Positions 1 to 8,350 of a DNA stretch of 64,000 bases are shown here, in pieces. The notes below the pieces were generated by a model. The model was not told the DNA's origin. It made no database searches and saw only the letters and a list, made by a program, of their open reading frames with translations. Each line of letters opens with the position of its first letter. The stretch's first letter is position 1. Both the position numbers and the translations under genes were made by a program. Origin of the DNA: Bhargavaea massiliensis (GTDB taxonomy: Bacteria; Bacillota; Bacilli; Bacillales_A; Planococcaceae); NCBI RefSeq assembly GCF_018390575.1, contig NZ_JAHBCJ010000002.1, positions 369,772 to 433,771 on the forward strand. Direction: 5' to 3'.

Positions 1-120
1 CTACGTTCTGGGTAGCGTGCAGACGCCAATCTTCGTACTGTCGCCGGTATGCCCCCAACAGAGAGGGCCCGAAGGGGAAAATCTTGTCATTTTGCACGAT
101 GGGACAGGTGTTTCAGGAAA
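1..120. other. window edge, no gene seen
   Basis: No convincing gene is visible in the first 120 bases. Open frames here lack a ribosome site and overlap the terminator of the next gene. A stretch near 21-40 (cagacgcc followed by tcttcg) loosely resembles bases 28671-28686 in the repeat-rich spacer further on, so this may be part of the same spacer repeat family. That is only a visual similarity. Confidence 0.3.
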
Positions 121-181
121 ACAAAAAACTGCAGACAAAGGAGGATATACTCACATTGTCTGCAGTCCACCGGTCTCCCGG
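121..181 (-). terminator. two-hairpin terminator, repeat family copy 1
   Basis: Read on the minus strand, a small CCGG-gaga-CCGG hairpin (170-181) is followed by a long stem that begins and ends with CTGCAG (129-165) and then a T-rich tract (121-128). It lies just after the stop codon of the lipoprotein gene at 187 and should end its transcript. The stem shares the ctgcagaca...gtgag...ctcctttgtctgcag layout with copies at 28.5, 44.25, 44.33 and 63.95 kb. Confidence 0.8.
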
Positions 182-186
182 TTTTT

Positions 187-897
187 TTATTTTTTTCCGA
201 TGGTCGCGCCCATGGAGAGAAGGGCGTCGGTCTGATCGGCTTCAGTCTTGTCAAATACCGTAAGGCGCACGGTCATTCCATCTTTGATGAAGACCGCTCC
301 TGTTGTGAAGCCCTCTTCTGTTTCGAGCTGCCTGATGACGAGATCTTCAATTCCTGAAGACTCTGCAAGGCTGTACTCTCCGGAAACATCTGCTGATTTT
401 CCGCCGTCATACTCCAGAGAACCGATCATCTGCTCGGTGAGCATCGCGTAGTCTGCATCGGAACCGAACGTTTCGATCCTCATGAAAACTTGCTCATCTT
501 CGTTCCAGTAGAGCACATCCTTGTTTGGTTCTTCCGAAGTGAGCTGATACCCGTCCAGTACATAAATGGAATAGTCCATCTCGTCACTTTCAGTCAGCTT
601 TGCCTGGCCGGTCTGCTGGCTGTCACCGGACTGGTAAGTCAGTTCCCGCTCAGAACCGCTCTCTTCCTCCTGATCGGTGATATCCTGGTCATCTCCTTCA
701 TCGGGAGCATTTTCGTCAGTGGTTTCTTCTTTGCCAGTTTCAGTTTCCGCATCATCGGATCCTTGGTTCTGGTCCGTTGTCTCTTCCTGTTCCATTTGGG
801 TATCATTGTTTTCTGCCTCTTCTTCGGTCGTGCCGCATGCGGCCAGCATCAGGACGGCGGCCGCCGAAAGGGATGCGTATTTCAATTTGCGCTTCAT
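187..897 (-). CDS. putative lipoprotein with acidic linker
   Basis: I do not recognise a family for this 236-residue protein. It begins with a lipoprotein signal peptide: a KRK start, a hydrophobic core and the lipobox LAAC with Cys at about residue 21, so it is probably lipid-anchored on the outer face of the membrane. Residues about 22-95 form a low-complexity linker rich in Glu, Asp, Thr and Gln. The remaining 140 residues look like a small folded domain. The start has a strong ribosome site (AAGGAGG, 7 bases upstream). It is a single-gene unit read towards the window edge and ends in a repeat-family terminator. Function unknown. Confidence 0.8.
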   Translation of the reverse strand: MKRKLKYASLSAAAVLMLAACGTTEEEAENNDTQMEQEETTDQNQGSDDAETETGKEETTDENAPDEGDDQDITDQEEESGSERELTYQSGDSQQTGQAKLTESDEMDYSIYVLDGYQLTSEEPNKDVLYWNEDEQVFMRIETFGSDADYAMLTEQMIGSLEYDGGKSADVSGEYSLAESSGIEDLVIRQLETEEGFTTGAVFIKDGMTVRLTVFDKTEADQTDALLSMGATIGKK

Positions 898-972
898 TGA
901 TGATCCTCCTTACCTTTTATGAAAACCCGGTTGTCCGGAAAACTGTTTGGGTGATTGATCGTATGTATTGGA

Positions 973-1161
973 TCAGTCGTTGCTGCCGTACAATATTTTA
1001 TAGCGTTTATGGTTGACCACGGTTTTTTCTTCCATTTCCAGTTGCTTGAAGTTTTCCATGAACGTCAAATCGACGATGACCGAATTTTCATTGACCTTCT
1101 CCACTACTCCTTGGAGTCCGTCTTTGAACTCGATGATGTTTCCGACTTCGGCAATTTTCAT
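973..1161 (-). CDS. ykvS: YkvS family protein (DUF2187)
   Basis: A 62-residue protein matching the YkvS/DUF2187 family by recall: the N-terminal MKIAEVGNIIEFKDGLQGVV and the later EEKTVVNHKRYKI are characteristic. The family is short, cytoplasmic and probably a small beta-barrel; its role is unknown. A GGAAGGGG ribosome site precedes the ATG. It is monocistronic, with 75 bases before the lipoprotein gene on the same strand. Family call fairly sure, function not known. Confidence 0.85.
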   Translation of the reverse strand: MKIAEVGNIIEFKDGLQGVVEKVNENSVIVDLTFMENFKQLEMEEKTVVNHKRYKILYGSND

Positions 1162-1271
1162 CCATATCGCCCCTTCCGTTTGATTAACTAACAGTTTGCC
1201 TTATATTCTCTTTTGAGTAAAGAATTTTTAACAGTTTTGGTGACGACACTGGCAAGGTGAGGGAGGGTTCT

Positions 1272-1439
1272 ATGAAACGATACAGAGATGAACAGATTGA
1301 GAAGCTGAGGGAGAGGATGACCGTCAGTGCGTTGGAGAAAGGGCGGAGACATCCGGAAACCATAGGGCTGAGCCGGCAACTGGATGAATTGTTGAACCGC
1401 TATGCGACGGGTCAGGAGCGGCAGCAGGAAACGGAATAA
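1272..1439 (+). CDS. Spo0E-like small aspartyl-phosphate phosphatase family
   Basis: A 55-residue basic peptide whose C-terminal half (HPETIGLSRQLDELLNRY) carries the S-x-x-LD-x-L-x-x-x-Y signature of the Spo0E family. Members with catalytic activity dephosphorylate Spo0A~P in Bacillus, but the family also includes many small relatives of unknown role. The ATG at 1272 is preferred over an upstream in-frame GTG at 1257 because GGGAGG lies 5 bases before it. A Rho-independent terminator follows at 1549. The gene is consistent with a spore-former or a descendant of one, but does not prove it. Confidence 0.75.
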   Translation: MKRYRDEQIEKLRERMTVSALEKGRRHPETIGLSRQLDELLNRYATGQERQQETE

Positions 1440-1548
1440 AGGAATCTTTCGGAGAAAATGAAAAAAATGATTTTCTGATGTTTAGACTCACCAAAATCAG
1501 GATATATTACTTTTGAACACAGCAACATTCTCATTTCCCCCTTTACTT

Positions 1549-1581
1549 GGACGGACCGCTTAGCGGGCCGTCCCTTTTTTT
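1549..1581 (+). terminator. Rho-independent terminator
   Basis: Stem GGACGG...CCGTCC (1549-1573) with an inner accgc/gcggg pairing, followed by eight T residues. It ends the Spo0E-like transcript about 110 bases after its stop. Confidence 0.85.
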
Positions 1582-1641
1582 GCCCGCTCCGTGACCTCTG
1601 TTTGCTACAATGGAGGAAACGATTGGGGGGGGGAAGTAGTA

Positions 1642-2502
1642 ATGAAAACAATTGCGTTTATCGGAGCCGGTGTGATGGGCGGCCCGATGGCCGGACATTT
1701 GATGAAAGCCGGCCACAGCCTGACGGTCTATACAAGAACACGGGAAAAAGCAGAAGCGCTGATCGGTAAAGGAGCCAAATGGGCCGCCAGTCCTTCAGAA
1801 GCTGCTGACGGGGCGGATGTCGTTATGACGATGGTCGGCTATCCGAAAGATGTGGAAGAAGTCTATTTTGGGGAGCAGGGAATTTTTCAAACGGTACGGA
1901 GCGGAACAATTCTCATCGATTTTACCACTTCATCACCAAAGCTCGCAGTGAGGATTGCAGAAGAAGCTGAGTCTAGAGGCTGCGCGGCCATAGACGCGCC
2001 AGTTTCTGGAGGGGATGTCGGAGCCCGTAACGGGACGCTTTCCATCATGTGCGGGGGGCAGGAGAACGCGTTCCGCGAGATTCTGCCTTTGCTGGAAGCA
2101 GTCGGACACAACATTGTCCTTCACGGGCCGGCAGGATCCGGACAGCATGTGAAAATGTCCAATCAGATTGTCATCGCCACAAGCATGATTGGTGTCTGCG
2201 AGTCACTTGGCTATGCCGTAAGGGCGGGGCTTGACCCTGAACGTGTGCTAAAGTCAATTTCAGCCGGCGCGGCTGGTTCATGGACGCTAAGCAACCTGGC
2301 GCCACGCATGCTAAAAGGGGACTTTGAACCGGGATTCTTTATCAAGCACTTCCTTAAGGATCTCCGGATCGCCCTGGATGAATCGAAATCAATGGGGCTT
2401 GAACTGCCGGGGGTCGCGCTTGCAGAGACGATGTACTCAGCATTGGCCGAGACAGGCTCGGAAAATGAAGGGACACAGGCGTTGTACAAGGTGTATCGGT
2501 AA
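1642..2502 (+). CDS. ykwC: beta-hydroxyacid dehydrogenase (YkwC/MmsB type)
   Basis: A 286-residue NAD(P)-dependent oxidoreductase of the 3-hydroxyisobutyrate/6-phosphogluconate dehydrogenase-like family, which oxidises short beta-hydroxyacids to semialdehydes. The N-terminal Rossmann motif is IGAGVMGGPMAGHL. The substrate-binding signature DAPVSGGDVGARNGTLSIMCGG is intact from about residue 117, and the catalytic lysine region (GSGQHVKMSNQ) is near residue 170. The ATG at 1642 follows a G-rich ribosome site and gives the usual family start MKTIAFIG. It runs convergent with ykyB with only 10 bases between stops. The true substrate cannot be told from sequence. Confidence 0.88.
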   Translation: MKTIAFIGAGVMGGPMAGHLMKAGHSLTVYTRTREKAEALIGKGAKWAASPSEAADGADVVMTMVGYPKDVEEVYFGEQGIFQTVRSGTILIDFTTSSPKLAVRIAEEAESRGCAAIDAPVSGGDVGARNGTLSIMCGGQENAFREILPLLEAVGHNIVLHGPAGSGQHVKMSNQIVIATSMIGVCESLGYAVRAGLDPERVLKSISAGAAGSWTLSNLAPRMLKGDFEPGFFIKHFLKDLRIALDESKSMGLELPGVALAETMYSALAETGSENEGTQALYKVYR

Positions 2503-2512
2503 TACTGCACTA

Positions 2513-3037
2513 TCACTGGTCAAACCAAGAGCGATGCCTGGAAGGCGCAGGTTTCTGGTTTCGCCGGCCTGAAGCAGGCGGATATTTTTTAGGTTCTTGC
2601 TTTTGGAAAGTGCTTTTTGTCGTCATGGCCCGCGATGAGCTTTCGGGCAATGGCCGTCCGGACTCGCTTTGTTTGATTCCGGTATATTCTTGGAGAATAT
2701 GCTTGGCAGCCTTGAGCCCAAGACGGACCTTCGGGTTTCGGTAGTCAGGGTCAGGCTCACCAAGATGTTGGAGTTCTTTTATTTCTTCCCGGGTCGGCGG
2801 CAAGTGGAAATGGAACTCTCCGCAGGTGATGAGGACAGCAGACTGTCTCCGGCTGAACTTCGGATTCGGGACAGACTGGAGGCCGACCTTGTTTGCTAAA
2901 CCGCCTTCTATCATTTTCATGAGTGCCGCCTTTTTCAGTTTGTACAAGAATTCATTGTCGGGTGCTGTCTTGGCGTGTTTGTTGATGATATAGATTGCCC
3001 CGGCCAGCTGCTCCCGGTTATACAGACTGTTGGCCAT
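2513..3037 (-). CDS. ykyB: YkyB family protein
   Basis: A 174-residue cytoplasmic protein matching B. subtilis YkyB by recall: INKHAKTAPDNEFLYKLKKAAL, then NPKFSRRQSAVLI and FHLPPTREEI. The conserved part ends near residue 125. The last 50 residues are a Lys/Pro/Arg/Gln-rich, probably disordered tail, longer than in B. subtilis. The ATG at 3037 follows GGAGG and is preferred over upstream in-frame starts that would add an unconserved 33 residues. Function is unknown. The position next to ykuL/ccpC homologs fits the B. subtilis order. Confidence 0.85.
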   Translation of the reverse strand: MANSLYNREQLAGAIYIINKHAKTAPDNEFLYKLKKAALMKMIEGGLANKVGLQSVPNPKFSRRQSAVLITCGEFHFHLPPTREEIKELQHLGEPDPDYRNPKVRLGLKAAKHILQEYTGIKQSESGRPLPESSSRAMTTKSTFQKQEPKKYPPASGRRNQKPAPSRHRSWFDQ

Positions 3038-3166
3038 CCCGTTTCCTCCGTTCTTTTCGCTTTGATTTGCATACATCCTAACATGTCTGCCCGCTGATTT
3101 CACAGAAGTGGAATGAATCAGCACCATTTCGGACAAGTTAACGGAAAACGGGAAGGAGGCAACGGG

Positions 3167-3397
3167 ATGGATATCTGGTTGTGGCCTACAATAGTGGTAT
3201 CACTGCTGATTATCGCCATCGGGCTTGCTTCGTTCAGAAAGATGGACCGGACCGCGGCAGAAACTGAAAATGGCGAAGACCATATTTCGGAAGAAGTCAG
3301 TGACCATCCGTTCACGCTGAACCCGATTCTGATCGTCATTGCGGTGTCGACGGTGTTTATCGGATTCATCATCTTTTATTATGCAATGGGATATTGA
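3167..3397 (+). CDS. small two-helix membrane protein
   Basis: A 76-residue protein with membrane segments at about residues 5-22 and 53-74 and an acidic loop (TAAETENGEDHISEE) between them. I do not recognise a family. The ATG at 3167 has GGAAGGAGG about 8 bases upstream; an earlier in-frame ATG at 3113 is unlikely. It has its own strong terminator at 3406. Confidence 0.7.
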   Translation: MDIWLWPTIVVSLLIIAIGLASFRKMDRTAAETENGEDHISEEVSDHPFTLNPILIVIAVSTVFIGFIIFYYAMGY

Positions 3398-3405
3398 ACC
3401 TCATA

Positions 3406-3449
3406 CAGGATGCCCGGGAAGCGGCTGTTTCCCGGGCATCCTGTTTTTG
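3406..3449 (+). terminator. Rho-independent terminator
   Basis: A perfect 15-bp stem (caggatgcccgggaa pairing with its complement at 3429-3443) around a 7-base loop, followed by TTTTTG. It ends the small membrane protein gene. Confidence 0.9.
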
Positions 3450-3534
3450 TAAGGTCGTCAGCCGAAACCCGGATATGATATGATGGACACAGGGAAACCA
3501 AAAAATGAAGGTTGACAAAGGGGTCGGGTCCTAT

Positions 3535-3978
3535 ATGATTTCCGTTAACAACACAGAATTTCTTCATGAGCCTATCCGTGACCATGTCATTTCATCCGAA
3601 AAAGTCGCCCATGTCCAAGTCGGCAACAATTGCGAGCATGCGCTCCTCGTACTGACGAAGACCGGCTATTCGGCAATCCCGGTATTGGATCATGAATACC
3701 GGCTAAGGGGCCTGCTCAGCATGGGGATGATCACTGAGTCCATCCTTGGTATGGAGCGGATTGAATACGAGCGGCTGTCCGATATGAAAGTCGATGAATT
3801 GATGCAGACTGATCTTCCGATTGTGAGGATTGACACCGAGTTCAGGAAGGTGTTCGATCTTCTGATCAACCATCCGTTCCTGTGTGTGGAAGACGAGGAA
3901 GGCATGTTTGCCGGAATCATGACACGCCGGGTCCTGATGAAGAAACTGAAAAAAGCGGTCTATACGATGCCGCGCTGA
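3535..3978 (+). CDS. darB: CBS-domain c-di-AMP receptor DarB
   Basis: A 147-residue protein made of two CBS motifs, recognised as the YkuL/DarB (CbpB) family by KVAHVQVGNNCEHALLVLTK and GYSAIPVLDHEYRLRGLL. In B. subtilis DarB binds cyclic di-AMP and, when unliganded, activates the (p)ppGpp synthetase Rel and pyruvate carboxylase. A pyruvate carboxylase gene is present at 46.8 kb of this window. The ATG at 3535 gives exactly the B. subtilis length; an in-frame ATG at 3505 also exists and has a comparable upstream sequence, so the start is not certain. It lies directly before ccpC, as in B. subtilis. Confidence 0.88.
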   Translation: MISVNNTEFLHEPIRDHVISSEKVAHVQVGNNCEHALLVLTKTGYSAIPVLDHEYRLRGLLSMGMITESILGMERIEYERLSDMKVDELMQTDLPIVRIDTEFRKVFDLLINHPFLCVEDEEGMFAGIMTRRVLMKKLKKAVYTMPR

Positions 3979-3983
3979 TCAGT

Positions 3984-4014
3984 CGGTTCCGGAACTGTCC
4001 GGAGCCGTTTTTTT
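3984..4014 (+). terminator. Rho-independent terminator
   Basis: A 10-bp stem (cggttccgga with tccggagccg, one G-T pair) and seven T residues, 6 bases after the darB stop. It separates darB from ccpC. Confidence 0.85.
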
Positions 4015-4147
4015 ATGGCCCGTTTCGTTCCGGGCGCCGAATGAACAAACTGACCTTTTCGGAACAAGGTGGAGGTACCGGGCCGGAAAAGGGGGAATAA
4101 GAAGGTAGGCCATTTTTCGCGGGGTTTACAGGAAGGATTGAAGGAAG

Positions 4148-5026
4148 ATGAACGTGAATGAATTTACTATCATCAAAACATTGGCAGAGGAAGGAAATAT
4201 GCGGAAAGCATCAGACAGGCTGTTTATTTCACAGCCGGCGCTTTCCCAGCGGCTTCGGACCATCGAAAAAGAATGGGGCGCACCGCTGTTCATCCGATCA
4301 TCAAAGGGCCTGATTCCGACGCCAGCCGGTGAGCATGTCATCCAATTTGCGCGGGAGACGCTTGTCCGGTACGAAGAAGTTACGGAAATCCTCCAGGCAA
4401 TGGTCCACAAGGTGCACGGAACATTGAAGATTGCCTGCGCCTCGATTGTCGGCCAGACGTGGCTGCCGGCTGTGCTAAAGGAATTCGTCACTGATTATCC
4501 GGATGCGAAGATTTCTCTCATGACCGGCTGGAGCTCGGAAATCGTCAGGGCCCTCCATGACGGCGAAGCCCATGTCGGCATCGTCCGTGGCCATTCCGAC
4601 TGGAAGGGGGCCAAGGTCCATTTGTTCAGAGATCACCTTTATCTGGTGGATACGGTGATCCGTTCCGTCGATGAAATTCCGGAAACCGAACGGCCGTTTG
4701 TCCAGTTCAAGAGCGACTCGGACTATTACGAGGAAATCAGGGAGTGGTGGCGGCGTCATTTCCAATCCAGTCCGGGCCGGCAGATCATCGTCGATCAGAT
4801 TGAGACATGCCGGCAGCTTGCAGTGAACGGCATCGGCTATGCCGTGCTTCCCTCCATCACGCTCCGTGAAGATGACCCGGTCAACAAGATTCCGCTCACT
4901 GACGGTGATAACCGGTTTGAGCTGACGAGGGACACTTGGCTGATCGGCTATGAACAGGCCCTTGCCCTTCCGCAGGTCGAGGCATTCAAAGAGATCGCGC
5001 TTCGGCATGCAGAACGCGTCAAGTAA
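4148..5026 (+). CDS. ccpC: LysR-family regulator CcpC
   Basis: A 292-residue LysR-type regulator. The N-terminal winged helix-turn-helix (residues 1-60) contains NMRKASDRLFISQPALSQRL, very close to CcpC as I recall it, and residues about 90-290 form the periplasmic-binding-like effector domain. In Bacillus CcpC represses citB and citZ and responds to citrate. Neither target gene is in the window. Synteny with darB supports the name. A GTG at 4154 has better ribosome-site spacing than the ATG at 4148, so the protein may be two residues shorter. The next operon begins 64 bases downstream with no clear terminator between. Confidence 0.82.
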   Translation: MNVNEFTIIKTLAEEGNMRKASDRLFISQPALSQRLRTIEKEWGAPLFIRSSKGLIPTPAGEHVIQFARETLVRYEEVTEILQAMVHKVHGTLKIACASIVGQTWLPAVLKEFVTDYPDAKISLMTGWSSEIVRALHDGEAHVGIVRGHSDWKGAKVHLFRDHLYLVDTVIRSVDEIPETERPFVQFKSDSDYYEEIREWWRRHFQSSPGRQIIVDQIETCRQLAVNGIGYAVLPSITLREDDPVNKIPLTDGDNRFELTRDTWLIGYEQALALPQVEAFKEIALRHAERVK

Positions 5027-5090
5027 ACCGGAACCGGGGCGGCGGCAGAAACGTCAAGGTGAACAGCTGGGCTAAAGGGGGATGGGGCAG

Positions 5091-7418
5091 TTGAGAGCGG
5101 TAAAATGGGGAACGGCTTTGATGATGTTTGCAGTGGCTGTGCTAATGGGGGCGGGTCCCGCTGCGGCGGCGCCAGAACTGACCGTCAAGGCCACGGGCGG
5201 AATAGACGGCAAAGCAAAGGAAGGTAGAGCGATGCCGGTCGTTCTTGAGATCAGAAATGACGGAGATCCGTTCCGGGGAGATCTGGTCATCGATTTCAGC
5301 AATGTTTATGAATCCGGTACAGCCAGCGCGATCGCACTGGACATCGGCCCGGGTGAGACGGAGACCGTGCGGGCAACCGTCCATTCTGCAGATTCCTATG
5401 GTTTTTCGGAACGGCAATTCCGCTTTTTTGAAGGAGGATGGAGGAACGGCAGTGAAATCAGCTATCAAGGTGACCGCCGACCGAATGTGAACTTCCACTA
5501 TACGGAAACTTCGATTGCAGTCGTTCTTTCTGAAAGCGCGGACCGCCTCTCGGGACTCCGGGACCTGAACTTCGGCAACACGCCTGAATCCGAGGTGGTC
5601 GGGCCATATGACCGGAATTCCATTCTTCCTGCAGAGCCGGCCGGTTGGGAGGCGGCGGACCTGATCATCGCGGATGACGGGTTTCTGGCCGGGCTTTCAG
5701 AAGACGACCAGGAGGCCATCGCCGGCCGTATCCGGGCGGGTGCGACGCTCCTGATCGGAATGACTGATGATCCGTCCGATGCGGGGCTGTTCAAGGGAGC
5801 ATTGCCGCTTGAACAGCAGGGCCGGATTGTGCTTCCGCCCGAGGCGCTTCGGGAATCGGGTACGGAAACAGCGGTCCCGGCATTCGAGGTGACATTAAAA
5901 GACGGTGCACAATCCCTTGGAGAGTGGGAAGGGCGTGTCCTTGCGGCCTTTTCTGAATACGGGGCGGGCCATATTGTTCAGACGGCATTTTCATTCGGGG
6001 ATGAGCCGCTGGCTACCGCACCCGAAACTGCCGGATTCATCGGGGTGATTCTTTCGGGAATTCCGGGGAGTACTGCCGCTTATACCGGCATGTACGGCAC
6101 CCCCGCAAATGATTTTGTCCATCTGGGCCAAAGTGCAACGGAGCGTTTCGAGACCTTCAGGATTCCGGTTGCGGCCGTTATTCTCATCGTGATGTTCTAC
6201 ATCGTCCTGGTTGGGCCGGCCCTTTACTTGGTCCTCAAAAAAAGGGACCGGCGGGAGCAGGCATGGTGGATCATCCCGGCGGCGGCGTTCCTGATCTCTG
6301 CAGGGATTTTTGCTTACGGTGCAAAGGACCGCCTGTTCCATCCCCAGTTCAGGCAGGCTGCCTTGTTCCTTTCGGACGGCAGCGGAACGCTGTCCGGCAT
6401 GTACACGGGTTCCGTACTGACCAATCGGGGAGGGGACCTGGAGGTTGCCGCTTCGTCCCCGATGACCCTCTCGGCTGCAGGGGAAAGTGCCCCCTTCTCC
6501 GGCGGTTCGGGAAGCTTCGGGCATGCAGTTGCGGAACAAGCACCCGGGGGAACCTTGCTGACACTGAGGGATATGCCGTTCTGGTCGGTCCGCACGGTCC
6601 ATGGGGAAACCCGTATTGCGGATGCAGGCAGTCTTGAGGCAGACCTTACAGTTTCCGGAGGCAGCCTGACAGGCACGCTCACCAACGGCTTTTCATTCCG
6701 CCTTCGGGATGTCTCTGTATGGAGCGGAACGAGTTTAATCCCGCTCGGTGATCTTGAGGCAGGGGAGACTTTGGAGATTGATGCGAAAGTGCCCGGCAGT
6801 GTGCTGTTTCCGGCGGCTTCAATGGCAGGTCCAACCGGTAGCCGATACGGAAATCCGGATGATGGGAGGGCCGGAAATATGGTGCAGGCAGCCGGTTATG
6901 CCCTGGATGGAAGGCGTCCTGCGCTCGTCGGGCATACCGCCTCTCCACTGGCCAGAGTGGGTCTGGAAGGGAAGCCGGAATACAGTTCGGTTTCGGTCAT
7001 CGTGCAGCCGTTCGACCCGGAGATCCGGCTGTCCGGCCCCTTCCGCGTCCCGTCATCTGCGATCAGCGGGCCGGTTTCCCCTGAGCATCCGGACGGGTAT
7101 GTGGAGCAGTATCCGGACGGCGAGCTGTTCCTGTCGCCCGGGACGTTCCTTTATGAGCCGTCCGTCCCGGCCGTCTATACACAGCCCGGAATCGGCTGGA
7201 ACTTGTTTAAAGTCAGCGTTTCCGATGGGGCCGGTGTCTCCATCCTGAACCGGTCGTCCGGCGAATTTGAGGAGCTCTCAGCCGGTACGAATGAGCTTGC
7301 TCCTGTTGCGGACTTTATCGGGCAGGAGGGTGCTTTCCAATTCCGTATCGAGAGCCCGCACGACGGCGGACATTCAAGGCTGCCCGAAATCGAATTGGAA
7401 GGAGTGGCATCGCCATGA
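5091..7418 (+). CDS. exported multidomain membrane protein of MoxR/VWA operon
   Basis: A 775-residue protein of no family I can name. It has a signal peptide ending near AAAAPE, about 330 extracellular residues of beta-rich type, two membrane helices at about residues 357-380 and 390-410 (IPVAAVILIVMFYIVLVGPALYL and the next hydrophobic run), and a long C-terminal extracellular part rich in Gly, Ser and Pro. TTG at 5091 is favoured because AAAGGGGG is 9 bases upstream; the ATG at 5082 directly abuts that G-run. It is the first gene of a seven-gene operon and overlaps the next start by 4 bases, so it probably works with the ABC transporter at the membrane. Confidence 0.72.
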   Translation: MRAVKWGTALMMFAVAVLMGAGPAAAAPELTVKATGGIDGKAKEGRAMPVVLEIRNDGDPFRGDLVIDFSNVYESGTASAIALDIGPGETETVRATVHSADSYGFSERQFRFFEGGWRNGSEISYQGDRRPNVNFHYTETSIAVVLSESADRLSGLRDLNFGNTPESEVVGPYDRNSILPAEPAGWEAADLIIADDGFLAGLSEDDQEAIAGRIRAGATLLIGMTDDPSDAGLFKGALPLEQQGRIVLPPEALRESGTETAVPAFEVTLKDGAQSLGEWEGRVLAAFSEYGAGHIVQTAFSFGDEPLATAPETAGFIGVILSGIPGSTAAYTGMYGTPANDFVHLGQSATERFETFRIPVAAVILIVMFYIVLVGPALYLVLKKRDRREQAWWIIPAAAFLISAGIFAYGAKDRLFHPQFRQAALFLSDGSGTLSGMYTGSVLTNRGGDLEVAASSPMTLSAAGESAPFSGGSGSFGHAVAEQAPGGTLLTLRDMPFWSVRTVHGETRIADAGSLEADLTVSGGSLTGTLTNGFSFRLRDVSVWSGTSLIPLGDLEAGETLEIDAKVPGSVLFPAASMAGPTGSRYGNPDDGRAGNMVQAAGYALDGRRPALVGHTASPLARVGLEGKPEYSSVSVIVQPFDPEIRLSGPFRVPSSAISGPVSPEHPDGYVEQYPDGELFLSPGTFLYEPSVPAVYTQPGIGWNLFKVSVSDGAGVSILNRSSGEFEELSAGTNELAPVADFIGQEGAFQFRIESPHDGGHSRLPEIELEGVASP

Positions 7419-8350
7419 TCGAAACAAGGAACCTGACCAAGTCATACGGCTCTTTCCGTGCGCTGCATGATCTGAACCTGGAAGTCGGGGAGGGGAACGT
7501 ATTCGGTTTTGTCGGCGCAAACGGCGCCGGCAAGTCGACGACATTTTCGATTCTGGCGACCCTGCTGCCTCCGACTTCGGGAGATGCCTTTGTCGGAGGC
7601 CACAGCGTGCGTACGTCCCCTGCGGAAGTGCGCAGGCTGATCGGTTATATGCCGGATTTTTTCGGTGTGTATGACCAGCTGAAAACAGAGGAGTATCTGG
7701 ACTTTTATGCGGCCAGCTACGGCATTCCGGCCGGAGGGCGAAAAGTTCTGATCGGCCAGCTGCTGGACCTGGTGAATCTCTCGGAAAAGAGGGACGCCTA
7801 TGTCGACTCCCTGTCACGGGGGATGAAGCAGCGGCTGTGCCTGGCCCGAAGCCTGATCCATGACCCGAAAGTGCTGATCCTTGATGAGCCGGCATCCGGG
7901 CTTGACCCGAGGGCGAGGGTCGAAATGCGGGAGATCATGAAGCGGCTGAAGGATATGGACAAAACGATCCTCATCTCATCCCATATCCTCCCTGAGCTGG
8001 CGGAGATGTGTGACGAGATCGGCGTCATTGACCGGGGGCGGCTGCTGGCCAGGCAATCCGTACGGGAGATCCATTCCATGATGAAAGGGGACCGGATCAT
8101 CACCGTGAAGCTGAACGGTCCTGCCGCTGCTGCGGCAGAATTCTTCGAAGAAAGGCCGTTTGTCTCGGCAATCCGCAGGGATGATGGGGCGGGCGTGGTC
8201 ACATTCTCGTTTAGCGGTTCCCGGGCGGAGCAGGAGGAACTGCTTGCTGCGGCCGCTGCCCGTCGGCTCGGCATCCGTTCCTTTTCCGAAGAGGAGACCG
8301 ACCTCGAAGACGTGTTCCTGTCACTGACGAAGGGAGGCGGGGCGCAATGA
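7415..8350 (+). CDS. ABC transporter ATP-binding protein
   Basis: A 311-residue ATPase of the ABC-2 export type. Walker A is GANGAGKST (about residues 37-45), the signature is LSRGMKQRL (about 134-142) instead of the common LSGGQ, and Walker B with D-loop is VLILDEPASGLDP. A C-terminal region of about 90 residues follows the ATPase core. ATGA overlap with the previous gene and another 4-base overlap with the permease indicate translational coupling. The substrate is unknown; in operons of this layout it might act on cell-surface proteins or the VWA proteins, which is inference. Confidence 0.9.
   Translation: MIETRNLTKSYGSFRALHDLNLEVGEGNVFGFVGANGAGKSTTFSILATLLPPTSGDAFVGGHSVRTSPAEVRRLIGYMPDFFGVYDQLKTEEYLDFYAASYGIPAGGRKVLIGQLLDLVNLSEKRDAYVDSLSRGMKQRLCLARSLIHDPKVLILDEPASGLDPRARVEMREIMKRLKDMDKTILISSHILPELAEMCDEIGVIDRGRLLARQSVREIHSMMKGDRIITVKLNGPAAAAAEFFEERPFVSAIRRDDGAGVVTFSFSGSRAEQEELLAAAAARRLGIRSFSEEETDLEDVFLSLTKGGGAQ

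Noticed and set aside
5991..6602. 203-codon minus-strand frame within the first gene of the VWA operon
   Set aside because: High-GC shadow; the plus-strand gene has a signal peptide and membrane helices and couples to the next gene.
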